Origin: Platerodrilus igneus
Lineage: Eukaryota; Arthropoda; Insecta; Coleoptera; Lycidae
Length of the DNA: 64,000 nt
Assembly (NCBI GenBank): GCA_036346225.1
Contig: JARFIW010001324.1
Location: 558,001 to 622,000, forward strand
Direction: 5' to 3'
In this document: in pieces, positions 13,718 to 24,116 of the stretch
How positions within the stretch are numbered: position 1 is the first letter of the stretch
Layout of the letters: the number at the start of each line of letters is the position of its first letter
Notes under the pieces: generated by a model
What the model saw: the letters and a program-made list of their open reading frames with translations, nothing else
The model's database searches: none
What the model was told of the DNA's origin: nothing
Made by a program: the position numbers and the translations under genes

Positions 13718-15691
13718 TGCTGTGATAAGGGGTTGTTTAAGGGTGTACTTTATAGTAAAGGTAATTTAGAAATGAGTAATTACCATAGGCAGCAGAAAAC
13801 GGCATTTATTTAGTGAAGAATTGAGAAATGAACATAGTTTGTAACTAGTAAGCAGTCAACACCCTGTATATAAAGTATGAATAGTTTTAAGCGACGCAGA
13901 TAAACCTAGGAAGACGCATAGTTAGCGTAGAAACCAGGAACACATTCATTAGGTAAATAGAAAATATTAAATACCCTGTAAATAAAGGTTTAGTTAATTT
14001 AGATAAGGCGAGTAATGATATTTTTCAGTGGAAGCATGCGTATATTTATAAGTAAACAATAAAGTGTAAGCAGACACGCATTCAAAAGAGTTCCAAACAA
14101 TTAGATTAATACGGAGATAGAAATAGAGCTTCAGGTAGCTAATATAAATGCGTACAAATATCTAACCATTTTTGATAAGAAAGGAGATTAAAAATTGCAT
14201 AAATCGCATGTAAATATGAAAATTTAAAGTAAATTGCATCAGTTGTTTATGGAAAGGCAATTAGATCTATCAAAACACTGCATGTTGATAACGAAAGACA
14301 GCTGCAAGCAGGTTACAATTATGGGGAATCGTGGAGCATTACATCAGAAACTGCTTTGAATGTAATTATTTGATTGGCCAGAAATAAGCGACGAGTTCTA
14401 GACCATACCCACTGCCGGAGTGGGAACAGAATAATATATTAGCAAGCACCGTGATAACGAAGTTAGTTTTGAACTCAACAAAGGACGAAGTGCGCCGTTA
14501 TCAAATAAGGTAACACGTAAATTTTAAAAGTGAAAGATAAAACAAGTGCTAATATGAAGATTATAATTGCCGATTAAACGTAAGTACATTTTTCGTGAAT
14601 TCATTTTAAACTAAAACATAAAAATAATAGGGCTCTGAAGTCTGGGGAACAGTAATACAATTCTGAAGTCTGGGGAGAACAGTAATACAATTCTGAAGTC
14701 TGGGGAACAGTAATACAATTTTGAAGCCAAGGGGAAAATACAGTAATACAATTTTGAAGTACGGGGGAAAATAGAGTAATACAATTTCTAAGTCTGGGGA
14801 AAGAATAATACAATTCGAAGTTTGAGAAAATTGAATGATAATAAAAAGAAGTCTGATATGAAACGACAATAAATTGGGGTGTATAAATTAATAATGGTAG
14901 TCCATAGGGTAATGGCAATAATTTAAACGTAATCCTGAATTGGGGGAAGATAAATTTTATTCAAATGGAAGCGTCGATGTGAAGAAATAAACCAGGTGAG
15001 ATTTTTTAGTTATAAGACATTTTGTTTTTCTATATATTTTTTTATTTTGAATATTGAATTTGCTTAATATAATATGCTTGTGAAAAAGTCAACAAAAGAA
15101 GTTGCATACGTATAAAGTGAGTAATATGCTAACAGGTTTAGAATATTCTACACTTCGTTGATAAGGATAATAGGTTTTTTTTTTGGTGACTTTGGGTTTT
15201 GAGTAAATAGTATATGATGTTTAATAAATGAAATTTACAACATTAACTAATTGAAAAGTGTATTTCAAATACTTTGCAAAAGCTGTACATGATATATTGG
15301 TTTCATTATATAAAATCGAAATTAACTGAATTTTATAATTCCAAATAAATGCTAGCCGAGGTCATATGTAAATAGTTCAAGGAGGAGCTACAAGTTGAAT
15401 AGGAAATTGATAACACGCAAGGCGGTAACGTATCGAATTTTGCTATTGGCAGACAAGGTTGCTTCAAGATAAAATCCAGTTAAGTTGATAGCAATATTAA
15501 TAAGACAGCCGGAGGAGGAGATAATTACAATCTTGTTTATTCATAGTAAATATTAAAATGGTCGTCCAAATGATGGAACGCGAATAATTTAGAGTACATA
15601 GCAAAATTAATAAGGCACACAACATAGGGGTATAATAATTTAGAGAGAGCATAGCAAATAAATAACAGCCCAACGTAGGGGCACGAGAATA

Positions 15692-15694
<3 letters not shown>
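13718..15694 (+). mobile_element. LTR-like unit, family C copy 2
   Basis: The unit begins TGCTGTGATAAGGGG after (TA)n and ends cgagaatagca before a longer (TA)n tract. It is colinear with copy 1 over nearly its whole length: agcagaaaac, caacaccctgtatata, the tctaacca block, gacgagttctagacc, gttgcatacgtata and aatgctagccgaggtcat. The final A before the right-hand TA run appears lost or merged with the microsatellite. A minisatellite is expanded inside it at 14635-14825. It has no coding potential. Confidence 0.65.
14635..14825 (+). repeat. ~29-bp minisatellite inside family C unit
   Basis: About six or seven units of the form ttctgaagtctggggaacag plus taatacaa are arranged head to tail. The first three are almost identical and later ones drift to gaaaatacagtaatacaa. 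At the matching place in copy 1 (about 10845-10970) and copy 3 (about 17085-17235) only scattered remnants of similar words occur. The open frames across this stretch on the minus strand simply reflect the repeat period. Confidence 0.8.
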
Positions 15695-15733
<39 letters not shown>

Positions 15734-15737
<4 letters not shown>

Positions 15738-16438
15738 ATGGATTCAAAGGATTAAATTTGGGGTAAGCAATGCAATGTCAAACACCCTGTATAGAGAAAG
15801 GAACAATTTATTTACGCGCAAAATTTATTTCACTTATTTAATTTAAACGGACATGTATTGACATAAATATAGGGTATTATTTGGGGCCCATCTACTCCAA
15901 TTGTATTAAATGTGTTTACTAATAAAATTTTAAAACAAGGACTTTACAAAAATATCACTTATTGAATTGTAGCCAAATTGTATATATCTGTGAATAATTG
16001 TTTCTAAATAGCGGTAAATAAAGATTGTATGATTGTTGTATTATTTGATGATTTTATTGAATGGTGTGTGAGTGGGAAGGAAGAATGATTGTAAATTTAG
16101 ATATCCGAAAAGAGGCACAGCTGAGCTAGCCAGGAAGCTGCTAAAGATAATTTGAAGCAGAAATCAGGCTAAGAAATTTTTTGTTTGTTGTGAACTTTTT
16201 ATTTTAAAAAGTATTTAATGACTCACTCTTGATTCTTAAACTTTAATCCGTGGATTCACAGCAATCTTATGACGGCCTAACGTTAAAATTTGAATAGGTT
16301 TTAGGGGGTTTCAGAGACTGTCCCCACGATCCACAGCAATGTTATGGGCGGTCCAACGATGCGGCTTAAATTAAATTTTATGACGACCAATCCGTGGGGC
16401 GAGAATTTCTTTAGAGCGATTCACAGCAATATATATAT
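15734..16438 (+). mobile_element. LTR-like unit, family B copy 1
   Basis: The unit begins TGTTATGGATTCAAAGG and ends GATTCACAGCA, flanked by ATAT at 15730-15733 and 16439-16442. Its first ~120 bases match the reverse complement of the right end of 46283-48582 (caaacaccctgtat, tttacgcgc). Its middle (aaagaggcacagctgagctagccagg, about 16110-16135) matches the reverse complement of 46425-46455. Near the right end, the phrase cacagcaat plus tnttatg and a cggccnaacg-like word occurs repeatedly, resembling LTR-end/leader junctions. Confidence 0.65.
16240..16438 (+). repeat. Degenerate repeat of an LTR-end-like motif
   Basis: The words attcacagcaatcttatgac (about 16254), atccacagcaatgttatggg (about 16340) and a final attcacagcaatatat (about 16429) recur, with ccgtgg nearby. 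In the gypsy-like element the LTR end and primer-binding region read cacagcaa-attttggcgacc-acaacg, so these look like several copies of an LTR-leader junction stacked next to each other. This is an inference from short words. Confidence 0.5.
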
Positions 16439-16446
16439 ATATATAT

Positions 16447-17682
16447 TGCTGTGAAAATGGGGTGTTTAGGGGTGTATTGTGTAGCAAGGGTCGTGTGGTA
16501 ACCATAAATTGCGATAGGAAGCAGAAAACTGCAATTATTTAGCAAAAAATTAAGTAATTTGGATATTATGTAAATAGTAAGCATTCAACACCCTGTATAT
16601 AGATCATAGTTAGCTTTAAACAATGCGAATAAGCAGATCTTACAACAATAGTACTCGTATTTAGCAGGAAAATAGGTAATTCATACATTAGGTAAAATAA
16701 CATATATTTAATACTCTGTATATAGACCTTTATTAATTTTAAGTAATGCAAAGTGAGAATATTGTTCAGTAAAAGTACGCGTATTCAGAAGGAAATGATA
16801 GTAAATGTAATTAAACACGCGTTGATAAGTGTTCTAATTAGTTATAATATAATACGAAGATAAGAGATAAAACCCAACAAAGCTTTACGTAATTACGCAG
16901 AAATAATAAACATTTTGATAAGAAATGCAGTTTCAAAAAAATAAATAAAATAAAGTAAAATTGAAATAATTTTTAATAAAATATATCAAGTGATAATAGT
17001 GCGACAATTATGAAGACTTCCTTTGCCGTTTAACGTGAGTAGAATTGGGGTAATTTATTTAAACTAATAATATAATAATAGGGCTCCAAATGTATGGATA
17101 ATTGTAACTGGTTGATAAAAATTCCGAATGTATGGTATAATATTTCGAATAAGATATAATAATTCTAACGATGGTACATTTTTTTAATAATTTCGAATGT
17201 GATGAGAATATTTCGAATCTATGGTACATTATAAAGGGGCCCAGAACGTTCGAGGTTTCTTTGGTAGAAAGAGGTAGTTTTTGGTGACTTTAGATTGATT
17301 TCAAACCATAAAGTTTGGGGTAAATGATACATATGATATTGATTGATTGAGGAGTGTATTTTAATATTTTTCAAAACTTGTAAATAATATTTCTTTTCAT
17401 TATATGAAATTAATTGACTTCGTTTTATAATACAAACAAATAGGTAATCATAAAGGGGTGCAGAAGAAAAAAATTGATCATCGTAACGTTGTGCACTCTG
17501 TGTAGATCAATAAAAGCTAGCAGTGGCATAATAAAAAAATTAGTCAGATTTAAATTTGATTAGAAAACACAGACAGGTGGAGTTATAGGAAACGTCATAA
17601 CACCGAGTACGGCGTTATCATATCAATCGACAGGATGCACTCGTGGCTGAATTTGAGTCAGTTGCCATTAATCCTTTCTTAC

Positions 17683-17686
<4 letters not shown>
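16447..17686 (+). mobile_element. LTR-like unit, family C copy 3, right end lost
   Basis: The unit begins TGCTGTGAAAATGGGG, separated from family B copy 1 only by about 8 bases of TA. It follows copies 1 and 2 (agcagaaaactg, caacaccctgtatatagatc, aatactctgtatatag, acgcgtattcag) but is more diverged. It runs into a long (TA)n tract near 17686 without the CA-type end, so roughly the last 200-300 bases are missing or replaced. Confidence 0.55.
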
Positions 17687-17727
<41 letters not shown>

Positions 17728-17765
17728 CACACACATATATATATATATATGTATGTATATATAGT

Positions 17766-17990
17766 GAATAAGATGAAATAATAGCTTATACTTCTATGCA
17801 AAGCCCAAATGATCATTTCAAATCGAGCTAGTAATTGAAAGATGAAAAATATAAGGTCTTAGACAGGACTTGAACCTGTATCCTGGTTTTGCCGGAACCA
17901 TCTTTCAATTACTAGCTCAATTTGAAATGATCATTTAGGCTCTGCATAAAAATCTAAGTTATTATTTCATCTTATTCACTATAGAACGAT
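17766..17990. repeat. tRNA-derived SINE, snap-back copy 2
   Basis: A minus-orientation tail (gaataagatgaaataatag... aaatgatcatttcaaatcgagc) is followed by an intact minus B box at 17871-17889 (gacaggacttgaacctgta) and the anticodon arm of the tRNA-like head. The plus-orientation tail then follows directly (tctttcaattactagctc... ttattatttcatcttattc). The A-box half is absent, so one molecule folds back on itself with the remaining head as the loop. Confidence 0.75.
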
Positions 17991-18074
17991 AGTATTTATC
18001 AACTTACCTTGTGTAATTAACTACCTAAATTCTTTATATATTTAGTAGTTAGCTTATAGCCGTAATTTTGAGAA

Positions 18075-18450
18075 TAGCTTCCTGTCTATAACTGACATAA
18101 GTCAAAAACTTGACAATGTCAGATATAATTGGCAAAAATGCCAAACGTAATTGCAAGTTAGGTTTATGTATAGTTGTGTACACGATTTAAATTTGTAAAT
18201 TTGCCAAATATCGTCATCGGTCTCGGTGGCGTAATTGGTAAACGCATGGTTCCGGCAAAACCAGGATACAGGTTTAAGTCCAGTCTAAGACCTTATATTT
18301 TTCATCTTTCAATTACTAGCTCGATTTGAAATGATCATTTGGGCTTTGCATAAAAGTCTAAGTTATTATTCGCTATTATTCACAATAATACGATAGTATT
18401 TATCAACTTACCTTGTATAATTAACTACCTAAAGTATTTATATATTTAAT
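18075..18450 (+). repeat. tRNA-derived SINE, most complete copy
   Basis: In order the copy contains: a ~140-base 5' segment (...ggcaaaaatgccaaacgtaattg..., gtgtacacgatttaaatttg) also present next to copy 4; a 74-nt tRNA-like head at 18219-18292; and the shared tail (tctttcaattactagctcg, aaatgatcatttgggctttg, aattaactacctaaa). The tail stops only about 55 bases from the neuroligin exon's donor side, so it sits in the intron downstream of that exon, in antisense orientation to the gene. Confidence 0.8.
18219..18292 (+). other. tRNA-like cloverleaf head of the SINE
   Basis: The 74 bases fold as a tRNA. The acceptor arm pairs GGTCT with AGACC. The D arm is GCG...CGC around taattggtaaa (A box TGGCGTAATTGG). 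The anticodon arm pairs TGGTT with AACCA around the loop CCGGCAA. The T arm is ACAGG-TTTAAGT-CCAGT, where the B box has T for C and one broken stem pair. Copy 2 has the intact T arm ACAGG-TTCAAGT-CCTGT. Position 33 would be C, not T, and the body is embedded in a repeat, so this is a SINE promoter and not a tRNA gene. Confidence 0.75.
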
Positions 18451-18503
18451 ACAAACGTTCATATTTACAAGAGACCTCAAATATAGTTTATATAAATGCT
18501 TAC

Positions 18504-18692
18504 CTTTTGCTACAGGTGATACTGCAATAAAGTTGACAAGTGCAGCTCCTGTACTGTGACCCATTAGAGTTACTTTATCGGGGTCACCCCCAAAAGCAGG
18601 AAGATTTTCTCGCAACCAGTGAAGACCAGCCACAAGGTCCATCAGCCCAAAGTTACCCTGCGCGCTTCCTTTAGCACCAGTTTTTAAAAAAC
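18504..18692 (-). CDS. Neuroligin-like cholinesterase-domain exon
   Basis: Neuroligins are single-pass postsynaptic adhesion proteins with an extracellular cholinesterase-like domain that binds neurexin. This 189-base exon encodes part of that domain. It starts after an acceptor (gttgtag at 18693-18699, preceded by a T-rich tract) and ends at a GTAAGC donor (18503-18498). Both borders are phase 1, and a leading split codon gives Gly. The reading includes GFLKTG, QGNFGLMDLVAGLHWLREN, FGGDP and VTLMGHSTGAALVNF. GNFGLMDL, FGGDP and the nucleophile-elbow region are diagnostic of the carboxylesterase/neuroligin family. Most neuroligins have lost the elbow serine; here the elbow reads G-H-S-T-G, so a serine is present. 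The gene runs right to left; its remaining exons were not found. An insect neuroligin is most likely, but another cholinesterase-like adhesion protein or an esterase is possible. Confidence 0.88.
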
Positions 18693-18803
18693 CTACAACA
18701 AAAAAAAACGTTATACATTTAACTTAGTTACCATAAGATGCTTATAATATTTTTATTACCCAAAATGAAATTATCAATTGTTTTTAGGAACTTTCAATTA
18801 TAA

Positions 18804-18885
18804 TATCCTAGGTCATGAATCGAAATGTAAATAAAGACGATTTTAATTACTAGGAGTGGTTTAATTTTCAAAGAAGGTCAAGGAA
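18804..18885. mobile_element. Foldback element fragment
   Basis: The phrases atcctaggtcatgaatcgaaatgtaaataaaga and gagtggtttaat match the right arm of the foldback elements at 8293 and 47326, with more substitutions. The opposite arm is missing. It lies about 110 bases upstream of the neuroligin exon's acceptor, within the intron. Confidence 0.7.
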
Positions 18886-19179
18886 AAAATATTAACTTTA
18901 GTTATAATTGTTGTGAACGGTGCACTTTGTAAACAGTATCTTCTGTACTACAATAATGTTCGTTGACAACATTTTTTTGTTTTTATAAAAATTTCAGTTA
19001 ATCGTAAGTAATTTTAAGCTGTTGCATATTTTTTTTTATTTCTATATGTATTGTTTTTAGATTCCTGATGAAGACAATAATTTAGTTGAAAACTTGAATG
19101 ATTAAACAAGTGTTTTAATTAAGTTCATATTGTGACTGCTTCCCGATATTAATTTTTGTATGAAAAATTCAACCAGTCG

Positions 19180-19220
<41 letters not shown>

Positions 19221-20852
19221 TGTTTATTTATTTATATTTTTAAATACTTTAAATATACCTTTCATTTATTTGTTAGTGTACAAATTTTGACTCTATTTTT
19301 CGTGTTTTAATTATGTCTGATCGGTCTACAAAACAAAACTTATATAAGTGTGCCTCGACTATTTTGAACCTCTCTCTCTCAGGGTATCTACACCTACCGT
19401 GGGTTCGGTGATAGGTAGATGGTCACGACACCGACCAAACAGCACTACCCTAATTTTAGTATACGTAATCTATTTTTATGCGTATATACCAAATTTAACA
19501 AACAGATCCGCGTAGCCTTGTGCCAATTCAAATACACTTACCAAAATGACTTTGACGTTCCGAAAAACACAGTACTTACCCGATTTATACCCAGCTGTAG
19601 GCCTTTCCCTTATTCCTAACGATCTCGGCCACCGGAGGTGTCTTCACACTACGCTCCACTATCACAAGGACTACTTGGCTTTCCAGACACCAGGTTTTTG
19701 ATATATTTGATTTTATTATCCACCCAAATTTATAAATAATTACTGAATTTAGAATTTAGAATACCTTTAATTTTAACTTCCCCGCGCTAATTTTCTTCTA
19801 CTTATACCGTCGTTCTGTTTAAACACTCCTTCTAATCCAACAATATACGATCCAATACCAATCATTAACCTTTTCTTTCAAATTCTGTGCTGCTTTATAC
19901 TTTCCACCCAATACCTTTCAATCGCAATGTAATACTCAAATCACTTACAATTCGTTTTCCTTCGGTCTAATAAATCCACTCCAAATCCTTTTTGCCTCAA
20001 TCCAAATCACTCTAAATACCAACTTTTATTTACACCTGTCTCGGTGCCGCTTCAATATCTAATCTTCTAACTTTCCACTCTTCTTGACTCGTACTGTTCC
20101 CTCTGACTATCTATACTCTTCTCTAATTTAATCAAAAGCTTTAACTTCCAAAAGATTTTATTTCAACTTTAAAATATCCAACTTAGTACATTTATACCAA
20201 AACACGTCTTTTTACCAAAATTATTCAAATCGTTCTCCTTTATTATTTTTATCTAGGTGATACCGCCGCCTTCAAAATTATTATGCCTACTCTTTATACA
20301 TTTCTAAAATCCCAACACCCAATTAAATCGTCACAACTAGTGTTGTGTCACTAATACCTATTAGTTATCCTTTTACACTTTACGATTATATAAATAACTG
20401 TTCGATCATTGGTACATATGATCGCGTCGCACTTAAATCACTTTTGATACAATATTTTCACATATAATTTTGATAATACAAGTTTGTCCAAAGGTTGATT
20501 CTAATAAATACGTGCCGAAATGTTTCACATATAAACCTGGCCATGTGTTGTGAACAGTGGAACTTACACAGACGCAACCGGCTTTTAGACCAGCAAATTT
20601 ACTCTCTATGGATTATCAACGTACAACTTAGTATAAATCCCCGAATACTGAGTTTTTGCACGTCATCAAGTCATTCTTTCACGTATTAGCACTTTTACTC
20701 TGACCAATCTACTTTAAATACTTTACCATTTGTAAAGTACGGCAAACACAAAATTTACAATTACGTGATCTGGTCATTGGCTTTTTTTGGCATATACACA
20801 ACCTTAAAACAACAGAATACTCTTTATACCCTTTTAGCTATTACGTACACTT

Positions 20853-20855
<3 letters not shown>
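19221..20855. mobile_element. LTR-like unit D in (TA)n
   Basis: This unit is bounded on both sides by (TA)n. It starts TGTTTATTTATT after ATAT (19217-19220) and ends GTACACTTCA before ATAT (20856-20859), the same arrangement as families B and C. A more GC-rich segment at about 19370-19700 contains a (CT)5 run and phrases such as ggataggtagatggtcacgac-like words, perhaps leader material. No coding frame is recognised and no second copy is present in the window, so the boundaries rest on flanking sequence alone. Confidence 0.4.
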
Positions 20856-20885
<30 letters not shown>

Positions 20886-20888
<3 letters not shown>

Positions 20889-22171
20889 GGTGTCTCAGAA
20901 TGTTTTTCGTTTTTTAATTGACTAATACGCGTCAACCGTAGGCAGCAAGTGGAAGGCAGTGGTTTTAATTGCTTGGCCGGCTTGTTAAGTTTAGTAGCCA
21001 TGAATCGTTTCACGGGACCACAGCGCGCGTTTTGCGTGTGAACGATTTATAAAAATAACGATTCCTACAGGACACATTTTAATTTAACAAACTTAAGACA
21101 TGTGCCAAGTGCCAATTTAATTAAGCATTGGGTGTGCAAGTTTGAAGAGACTGGGAATACAATGCCGGACAAATTGTCTGCGCGCAAAAGGACATCAAGA
21201 ACGACCTTGAACGTCGACCGCGTTCCCCAGTTTGTTATGGACGACCCACGACAGTCGTTGAGATTGCGCGATACTTCTCTTAATTTGAACAAATCTACGG
21301 TTCATCGCATTATTTCGAAAGATTTACATTTTCACCCCTATAAAATTGTAATTGTTCAAGAAATGAAGCCTGATGATCCTGATAAACGAGTCGAATTCTG
21401 CAGGACAATAAAAAATCGTTTTAGGAGTTTCAATAACATCTGGTTCTCCGACAAATCGAATTTTCACATCAACGGTCATGTGAATAAACAAAATTGCAGA
21501 TACTGGGCTCCCGAGAATCCATTAGAACTGCATCAGAAGTCCTTGCACTCGCCAAAACTTGTTGTTTGGGCTGCCATATCAAGTCAAAGAATTATTGGAC
21601 CTTATTTTTTTGAGGATGACCGAGGTCGAACTCAGACCGTTAATTCTGATCGATATTGCCATATGATCCGGACTTTTTTGGCTACAGAAATGCAAAACCA
21701 GAACGGCTACAACCGCAACACCTTTTGCAGCAAGATGGAGCCACGTCTCATGTTACAAATGATTCATTAGCTGCTCTTCACGATTTATTCCCTGGAAGAG
21801 TGATAAATCGCCGAGGAGACATCAACTGGCCACCGAGGAGCCCTGATTTAACGCCTGCTGATTTTTTTATATGGGGCTACTTAAAAAGTAAAGTTTACAA
21901 TCCATTGCCACCCAACCTGAATGGTTTGAAGCAAAGAATCACTGTAGAAATCAACTCTATTCCAAGAGCGATGCTCCCGCGAGTGATTGAAAATTTTAGC
22001 TACAGGTTAAATGAGTGTGAACCAGTGAATGGTGCGCACTTGCAAACGATTGTTTTTCATAAATAAACTGCAAGAATTGCTCTTTAAATAAACCATAAAT
22101 AAAACGAGTTTTAATTGATATTGTTGTTTTTTATTTAACATCTAAAAACGAAAAACATTCTGAGACACCCT
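20886..22171 (+). mobile_element. Tc1/mariner element with TIRs
   Basis: The terminal inverted repeats are cagggtgtctcagaatgttt... at 20886 and its reverse complement ending ...cattctgagacaccct at 22171, about 29 bases each. The outermost base of the right repeat is changed. The element sits in a (TA)n tract, consistent with TA target choice; a TA precedes it at 20884-20885, but the right duplication is replaced by a T run. Its total length of ~1.29 kb is normal for the superfamily. It carries one transposase gene, now broken. Confidence 0.92.
21000..22066 (+). pseudogene. Tc1/mariner transposase, broken
   Basis: The likely original start is ATG at 21000, giving MNRFTGPQRAFCV and then an in-frame TGA at 21039-21041. 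The frame continues through TGNTMPDKLSARKR (helix-turn-helix region), WFSDKSNFHI with the first catalytic Asp, RYWAPENP and KLVVWAAISS to about 21700. A frameshift near 21700-21725 then moves it into the frame of QQDGATSHV (second Asp) and WPPRSPDLTPADFFIWG (third Asp), ending with TAA at 22064-22066. I count 36 residues between the second and third Asp, which is longer than classical mariner (34). The stop and the frameshift make it non-functional as written. The N-terminal part also appears to lack some residues before the HFN-like stretch. Confidence 0.88.
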
Positions 22172-23165
<994 letters not shown>

Positions 23166-23280
23166 AGGTTTTTTGAAAGCAAAATAAGTCTTGTAACAGA
23201 ATTGTTGAACCTTATATCTGCACACGCTTAAAATAAAAGAAAATTTTTCGAATTGCTACACGGGGTAAACTCGGTCCATA

Positions 23281-24020
23281 ATGGTTTATTTATATACAAG
23301 AATGTTCGATGGTTAAACCGCGGGAAAGTATTTCAAAAATTCGTGGACTGTTTAGATGAAATTATGCCCTTTTCTTTGATCATGAAAAAATTATAGAACA
23401 AATTTAGTAAGTTACTGGACATCGAATGGCTTTGCAAGTTATTGTCTTTTACTGGCTTATGCTCACATTTAAATGAATTAAATGGTAAGTTGCAATTAAT
23501 TTGAGAGTTATTGTTATATTCTATTTAATTGAAGCAATTGCAGGTAAATTGCAAGTTTTCAATAGGGATGCTATTTCTAACACATCTAAGTATTTCTTAA
23601 ATACAAAAAGAAATCTTCCTAGATTTAAAAGCTCTTGATAAACTAGGTCGGATTAAAATAATACAAGAACGTTCTTCAGTAATGCAGACGGTAAACAATG
23701 AATTTTCTTCAAAGTTTCAAGATTTCAGACAAAAGTTTGCTGATTTAAGAAAGGACTTGAGAGCAAATGATCGGTTATTAAACACAATTAAAAGACCGTA
23801 GAATATGAAGTAGTAAGAACTTGAAATGCCATTCCCGAAACCTGTAACTGTTTAAAATTTTAGCAACTGCAGTATACTACTTGCGAGTCATTATTTTCTG
23901 AAGAAAATGTATATAAAGCAGTTGTAGAAATACGCTGATTCATAAATCCAGCGCGGCATGTGCTTAAACTTATGACTTGTGGTCCCGATATAGAACATTT
24001 GGCATCCAAAGCCCAACAGA
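23281..24020 (+). pseudogene. hAT-like transposase remnant (GTF2IRD2/ZBED type)
   Basis: At 23307-23396 the plus strand reads RWLNRGKVFQKFVDCLDEI and then reaches TAG. A second frame from about 23402 reads KFSKLLDIEWLCKLLSFTG followed by HLNELNGKLQ, and near 23695 NEFSSKFQDFRQKFADLRKD. These match the RWL..G..L/F...LRDEI, WLCDLAFL...HLN.LN.KLQ and F..RF.DLR blocks of the hAT transposases related to GTF2IRD2, ZBED and SCAND3. Several frame changes and stops interrupt it, and a GKLQ phrase appears twice (about 23483 and 23545), suggesting a small internal duplication. No terminal repeats were located. Confidence 0.7.
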
Positions 24021-24116
24021 AACCTAATTAATTAAAGTTATAATTAGTATTGACTTTTATATGGCAAAATGTATTATATACAACTATTTTGTAAATTATT
24101 AAATCAACCACTTAAC

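Noticed and set aside
14601..14918. Minus-strand frames with repeated NCIT-type peptides
   Set aside because: They translate the ~29-bp minisatellite inside family C copy 2.
9979..15694. Family C copies 1 and 2 as the two LTRs of one retrotransposon
   Set aside because: The 1.9 kb between them has no primer-binding site next to copy 1, no pol-like coding sequence, and contains a SINE. Each copy also has its own ATAT-type flank.
18219..18292. A genuine tRNA gene
   Set aside because: The cloverleaf is good, but it recurs inside a longer dispersed repeat, has C at position 33 and a damaged T arm in this copy; a SINE head explains it better.
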